From contig JAPPND010000039.1 in NCBI GenBank assembly GCA_028818795.1, positions 1-37,491 on the forward strand: a DNA stretch of 37,491 nucleotides, written 5' to 3'. The stretch comes from Gammaproteobacteria bacterium. GTDB lineage: Bacteria > Pseudomonadota > Gammaproteobacteria > Pseudomonadales > Azotimanducaceae. Shown here piece by piece: positions 33,943 to 37,491 of this stretch. A model generated the notes under the pieces. It had not been told where the DNA came from, did no database searches, and saw only the letters and a list, made by a program, of their open reading frames with translations. Numbering within the stretch: the stretch's first letter is position 1; each line of letters begins with the position of its first letter. The position numbers and the translations under genes are program-made.

Positions 33943-34983
33943 ATGACCTATCGCATCCTACTCGGCGCCACTGCGGTGGCAGTGGCGCTTTGCATCGCTG
34001 CGAATCCGCGCAAGGAGTTCAACGCGGCCTATCGAGCCTACGGCGACGCGGTTGCGGAGTCCCGCTTCGGCGATGCGGCGACCCATGCGGGGGAAGCCCT
34101 GCAACTGGGCCGGGACGTCTTGGCCCCCGACAGCCCCGAAATCGCGTTGCTGGCGTTCAACCACGGCTTCGCACTGGCCAAGGCCGGTCGGGCTTCCGAG
34201 GCCTATCGGGCGCTCCTCGAAGCCCGCGGCCTTGTCGAGAAGGCGTTGGGCGGGGATGCCGTGGAGATTGTCCAAGTCGAGGTGGAATTGGCGCACACGG
34301 GTTCCCCGGAGCAGGCGCGGCAGCACTTCGACAATGCCTTGGCGCTGGCGAGCCGGCGACACGGCGAGGACAGCGAGTTCGTTGCGGACCTCAAGGTCGA
34401 GGGTGCTACGCAGATATTGACGCAAGGCACCACCGAACTCCTTGCCGGGGCGACCGGCACATACGAACGCCTCGCCCGGACCGACAAACTCGCACTGGCC
34501 CGATACTGGCTGGGCCACGGCCATCTCGACGATGATCGCTACCAGGACGCAATCGAGCCCATGTCGGCTGTCGTTGCGGCAAATCCCAGCGACCGGGAAC
34601 TCGTGCTGATGGCGCGCGCGAAACTAGTGGAGGCGTTCGAGCGGCTCGGCGAGCGAGATCGAGCCACCGAGCACTGTTTGGCCATCGGGACCGCGCGAGG
34701 GTTTACCCGGCCCGAGAGATACAAGCCGCTCTTTGTCCCCGATCCGGTCTATCCCGAGGAACTTGGCCCCGACGCCGGCATCGGCTCGGTAACCATGGAG
34801 TTCACCGTGGATGCCGAGGGCTATGTCAGGCACCCCCTCGTGGTTGAGTCCCGGGGAGGCGGGGCGTTTGCGTCCGCGGCGCTGGCCTTGGCAGAGCGTA
34901 TTCGCTACGCGCCGCAGTTCGTCGACGACCAGCCCCTGGCCGTGCCGGGTGTTCGGCACACGGTGGTTTTCTCTCCACCCTGA
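33943..34983 (+). CDS. TPR/TonB-C domain protein, array copy 1
   Basis: A 346-residue exported or anchored protein. A hydrophobic N-terminal segment (MTYRILLGATAVAVALCIAA) is followed by TPR-like helical repeats over about 22-250 (ALLAFNHGFALAKAGRASEA, and ALARYWLGHGHL). A TonB C-terminal-type domain lies at about 262-346 (PDPVYPEEL, VTMEFTVDAEGYV, IRYAPQFVDDQPL). It lacks the proline-rich spacer of classical TonB, so it may not span the periplasm as an energy transducer, and the domain may serve as a protein- or wall-binding module. It is the most divergent of three tandem copies and the only intact one. The ATG at 33943 is chosen for the signal segment. Confidence 0.82.
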   Translation: MTYRILLGATAVAVALCIAANPRKEFNAAYRAYGDAVAESRFGDAATHAGEALQLGRDVLAPDSPEIALLAFNHGFALAKAGRASEAYRALLEARGLVEKALGGDAVEIVQVEVELAHTGSPEQARQHFDNALALASRRHGEDSEFVADLKVEGATQILTQGTTELLAGATGTYERLARTDKLALARYWLGHGHLDDDRYQDAIEPMSAVVAANPSDRELVLMARAKLVEAFERLGERDRATEHCLAIGTARGFTRPERYKPLFVPDPVYPEELGPDAGIGSVTMEFTVDAEGYVRHPLVVESRGGGAFASAALALAERIRYAPQFVDDQPLAVPGVRHTVVFSPP

Positions 34984-35041
34984 TCGGGTGCGAACGTCTG
35001 GAACGTAACTTTGTCGTTGTCTGGGCGAGGGGAGTAATGAG

Positions 35042-36131
35042 ATGAGTTTTCGTGGGCTTCGGACATTCGCGATTTGCGCAGCCTTGGCGCTGGCGGTTCC
35101 CGGCATGGCCGATCCCAACGCAGAGTTCACGGCGGCGTTCGAGGCGTATCGCGAGGCCATGGAGTCGGCGCGCTACCTCGCTGCGGTGGGGCATGCTGAA
35201 AAGGCCCGCCGGCTAGGGGACGAGATCTACGCCGACGATGTCAAGGTGAGGGCCACGCTGGCTTACAACCACGGCCACGCTCAGGCCATGTGGGGGATGA
35301 ACAGTCCGGCCTACGGCACCTTGAAGGAAGCTTCGAAGCTCATGCGGCAGGCCCACGGTCCCAATTCGGAGGAGGTCCTCCAAGTCGAGACCGCCCTGCT
35401 CAAGACCGCGCCGGACCATGCTGCAAGACGACACCTGACCCGGGTTTTGAAGCTTGCCCGTCAGCACTATCCCGGGGACAGCGACTTGATGGGAAATCAA
35501 GTTGACCGGTGGAATCCGGGCCTGGTGGGACCGACGAGCGATTCCCCTACTGAACGAGGCCGCCGAGACGTTTGCCCGTCTCGGCAACACCGAACGCCAA
35601 GCGTATGCGGTTTTCTGGATTGGCAAGATTCACATCGGACGAGCGAAGTACGACAAGGCCGTCGAATCGATGACGCCGGTTGTCGACATGTTGCCCGCCG
35701 CCGACTCCATCGCCTTGATGGCACGTGCCAACCTGGTGGAGGCCTACGAGAAGCTTGGCAAGAGCGACAAGGCAACCGAACACTGCCTGGCAATCGGACA
35801 GACTACACCTTGGACGGGAACCGCCAACTACCAGCCGTTGTTCAAGCGTCCGCCGTCCTATCCAAGGAATGCGCTGGTACGGAACGCGAATGGATACGTC
35901 CTGCTGGAGTTCACCGTCGACGAAATGGGCTTCGTGCGTGATCCGAAGGTCGTCGAGGCAAGGACCGCCAAAGACGTCAAGCCGTCGGAGCAGCCGGACA
36001 TCGTCTGGGCTTTCGAACAGGCGGCCATCGAAGCCGCCGAAAAGTTCCGCTATGCGCCGAAGTTCGTCGACGGCGAACCGGTGGCGGTCGAGGGCGTGAG
36101 GAACCGGATCGTCTTTCAGATGCAGCGCTGA
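35042..36131 (+). pseudogene. TPR/TonB-C protein, array copy 2, frameshifted
   Basis: This copy begins at an ATG with GGGGAG upstream. It encodes a signal peptide (FAICAALALAVPGMA) and the first TPR part up to DSDLMG. Around 35491-35497 the frame is lost: aligned with copy 3, two bases are missing (GATGGGAAATCAAG against GATGGCCGAACTCAAG). The rest continues in the other frame from IKLTGGIRAWWDRR through the TonB-C domain (LLEFTVDEMGFVRDP, then KFRYAPKFVDG) to 36131. The first fragment alone runs on out of frame to 35941, and the second could start from a TTG at 35502. It is a pseudogene unless the gap is a sequencing error. Confidence 0.75.
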
Positions 36132-36163
36132 CCGTAGTCTTGTCGGGAGCCGCACCGCGAAGG

Positions 36164-36183
36164 TGGGCCCCGGTATTGGCCCA
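36164..36183 (+). terminator. Short hairpin between array copies 2 and 3
   Basis: TGGGCC/GGCCCA, a perfect 6-bp inverted repeat with an 8-base loop, lies 33 bases after the stop of copy 2. No T-run follows, so termination is doubtful. Confidence 0.25.
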
Positions 36184-36232
36184 TCGCCGCCGCGCTGGTA
36201 TGTTGGGTTTTCCCCTCCGTTGGGGTCAGTTC

Positions 36233-37398
36233 ATGGCCAGCCACCAGGTCGCCGATATCAGTCTCGCCGATTTCCGTCGCCGCGAGATCGCGGTCGGTCG
36301 CAGGCTCCCCACATTCGCGATTTGCGCGGCCTTGGCGCTGGCGGTTCCCGCCATGGCCGATCCCAACGCCGAGTTCGCTGCGGCCTTCACTGCCTACCGG
36401 GAAACCATGGAAGCATCGCGCTACATCGAGGCGGTGGCACACGCCGAGAAGGCACGCGAACTGGGAGAGGAGATCTACGCCGACGACGCCAAGGTGATCG
36501 CGACCCTGGCCTACAACCACGGCTACGCGCTCGCCATGATGGGGGCGAGTCGCCCGGCCTACCGGGTATTGAAAGAGGCGCGAAAGCTCATGGGCCGGGC
36601 ATACGGCCCCGACTCGGTGCAGGTGTTCCGGGTCGAGATGTCGATGCTCAACACGGTGTCCCCTGACTCGGTGGCGCAGGGCGAGGCGAAAGGCCAGTTG
36701 ACCCGGGTACTGAAGATGGCGCGCCGGCACCATGCCGAGGACAGCGAGGTGATGGCCGAACTCAAGCTGAACGGCGGCATGCGGGTTTGGTGGGACCGGC
36801 GGGCACCGGACTTGCTGAACGAAGCGGCTGAGACCTTCGAGCGGCTCGGCAAGACCGACCGAGAGGCGCGCGCGAGGTTTTGGATTGGCAAGATTCACTT
36901 GGAGCGCGACCGGTTCCGGGACTCCGTCGAGTCGATGACGCCGGTGGTGGAGTTGTTGCCGGACGACGACAGCGTCGCCTTGATGGCTCGTGCCCATATG
37001 GTGGAGGCCTACGAGGAACTCGGCGAGAGCGACCGCGCGACCGAACATTGCCTGGCAATCGGGAAGACCGTCCCGTGGACGGGGACGGTCGACTACCAGC
37101 CGTTGTTCAAGGAAGCGCCTGTCGTTCCCAAGGGTGCCGTCATCATGGACGCCACCAAGGTATTCGTCTTGCTGGAGTTCACGGTCGACGAGATGGGCTT
37201 CGTGCGCGACCCGGTGGTCGTGAAGTCCAATCCCGGCACTCCCGCCCTCGGCGCGACCCTAGCGGAGCTTGTCCGCGCTTCCGCGCCGCAGCGATCGACG
37301 CTGCCAAGAAATTCCGCTACGCGCCGAGGTTTGTGGATGGCCAACCGGTGGCCGTGGAGGGCGTGAGAAACCGAATCGTATTCAGGAAGCGCGATTAG
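36233..37398 (+). pseudogene. TPR/TonB-C protein, array copy 3, frameshifted near its end
   Basis: The uninterrupted frame from the ATG at 36233 runs to 37366, but its last 30 or so residues are not TonB-C-like. At about 37279-37281 one base appears to be missing (GCTTCCGC where copy 2 has GCTTTCG). In the shifted frame the expected ending follows: AAAIDAAKKFRYAPRFVDGQ, then RNRIVFRKRD, stop at 37398. Upstream the protein is normal: a polar leader, signal segment FAICAALALAVPAMA, TPR region (FWIGKIHLERDRF) and TonB-C start (LLEFTVDEMGFVRDP). The leader before the signal segment is longer than in the other copies. Either a recent mutation or a homopolymer sequencing error explains it. Confidence 0.7.
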
Positions 37399-37459
37399 CC
37401 GGCCTCGCAAGGACGAGCAGCCACGGGGCACCGCCCGCGCCGTTGGCCGCTCGCGACCG

Positions 37460-37469
37460 GCGCTGGTAT
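37460..37469 (+). repeat. Repeat of the motif found upstream of array copy 3
   Basis: GCGCTGGTAT occurs at 36192-36201, 31 bases before the ATG of copy 3, and again here, 22 bases before the window ends. It may mark the upstream region of a further array member beyond the window. Confidence 0.35.
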
Positions 37470-37491
37470 CGTGCGCGTCCCTTTGCAGCCA

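Larger units (their letters stand above)
33943..37398 (+). repeat. Tandem array of three TPR/TonB-C paralogues
   Basis: Three head-to-tail genes with the same order of signal peptide, TPR region and TonB-C domain. Copies 2 and 3 are close relatives even at DNA level: their signal-peptide regions around 35066-35122 and 36311-36367 are nearly identical. Copy 1 is older. Unequal recombination could expand or shrink the array. Confidence 0.75.

Noticed and set aside
1-37491. CRISPR arrays, rRNA, tRNA genes and insertion sequences
   Set aside because: Reading the window I saw no regularly spaced repeats, cloverleaf-like segments, transposase motifs or terminal inverted repeats.

Overview
The window is G+C-rich DNA of a Pseudomonadota bacterium. 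The YciB, PdxJ and ArgS sequences look gammaproteobacterial. Fused family III CoA-transferases, a phytanoyl-CoA dioxygenase and several decaying toxin-antitoxin genes would suit an uncultured marine or host-associated lineage. This placement is inference, and no rRNA or tRNA gene is present to anchor it.

Layout. 0.1-3.4 kb: a PhyH-type dioxygenase followed by a double-domain CaiB/BaiF CoA-transferase. 3.4-5.7 kb: small genes (a broken Phd/YefM-type antitoxin, an AlkD-like repair protein, a YgiN-like monooxygenase, a Nudix hydrolase and a truncated HigA-like antitoxin). 5.7-10.8 kb, minus strand: a GMC flavoprotein dehydrogenase, its small subunit, an exported adenosine deaminase and an unknown protein whose frame is cut by a stop 51 codons before its apparent end. 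A BrnT/BrnA toxin-antitoxin pair on the plus strand splits the two dehydrogenase subunits. 11.0-15.2 kb, plus strand: a tightly packed housekeeping run yciB-pdxJ-cyclophilin-(membrane-anchored cold-shock protein)-argS. 15.2-19.2 kb: a GPH-type transporter, divergent from a second fused CoA-transferase.

19.3-31.4 kb is a defence island, entirely on the minus strand. In transcription order it holds hsdM, abiEi, abiEii, hsdS and hsdR, with 4-base overlaps at two of the junctions, then a separate two-gene unit. That unit pairs a GHKL-fold ATPase with a 751-residue protein that appears to contain two phosphoribosyltransferase-like folds. It has its own promoter-like region with nested palindromes and visibly lower G+C than its surroundings. 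I do not recognise it as a named system, and it is the best candidate for something undescribed. The type I restriction genes are themselves odd: HsdS has lost half of its first target-recognition domain, and HsdR carries a C-terminal Schlafen/AlbA_2-like domain.

31.6-37.4 kb: a fatty-acid desaturase, a HAD phosphatase and a tandem array of three signal-peptide/TPR/TonB-C proteins. The second and third copies are frameshifted, and a shared upstream motif at the window edge hints that the array may continue.

How the parts relate: the CoA-transferases, PhyH protein, dehydrogenase and transporter look like uptake and catabolism of organic acids or acyl-CoAs. The island is antiviral or anti-plasmid. 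Several broken genes (antitoxin remnants, a premature stop, two frameshifts) point either to active gene decay or to assembly errors, and read-level checking would separate these.
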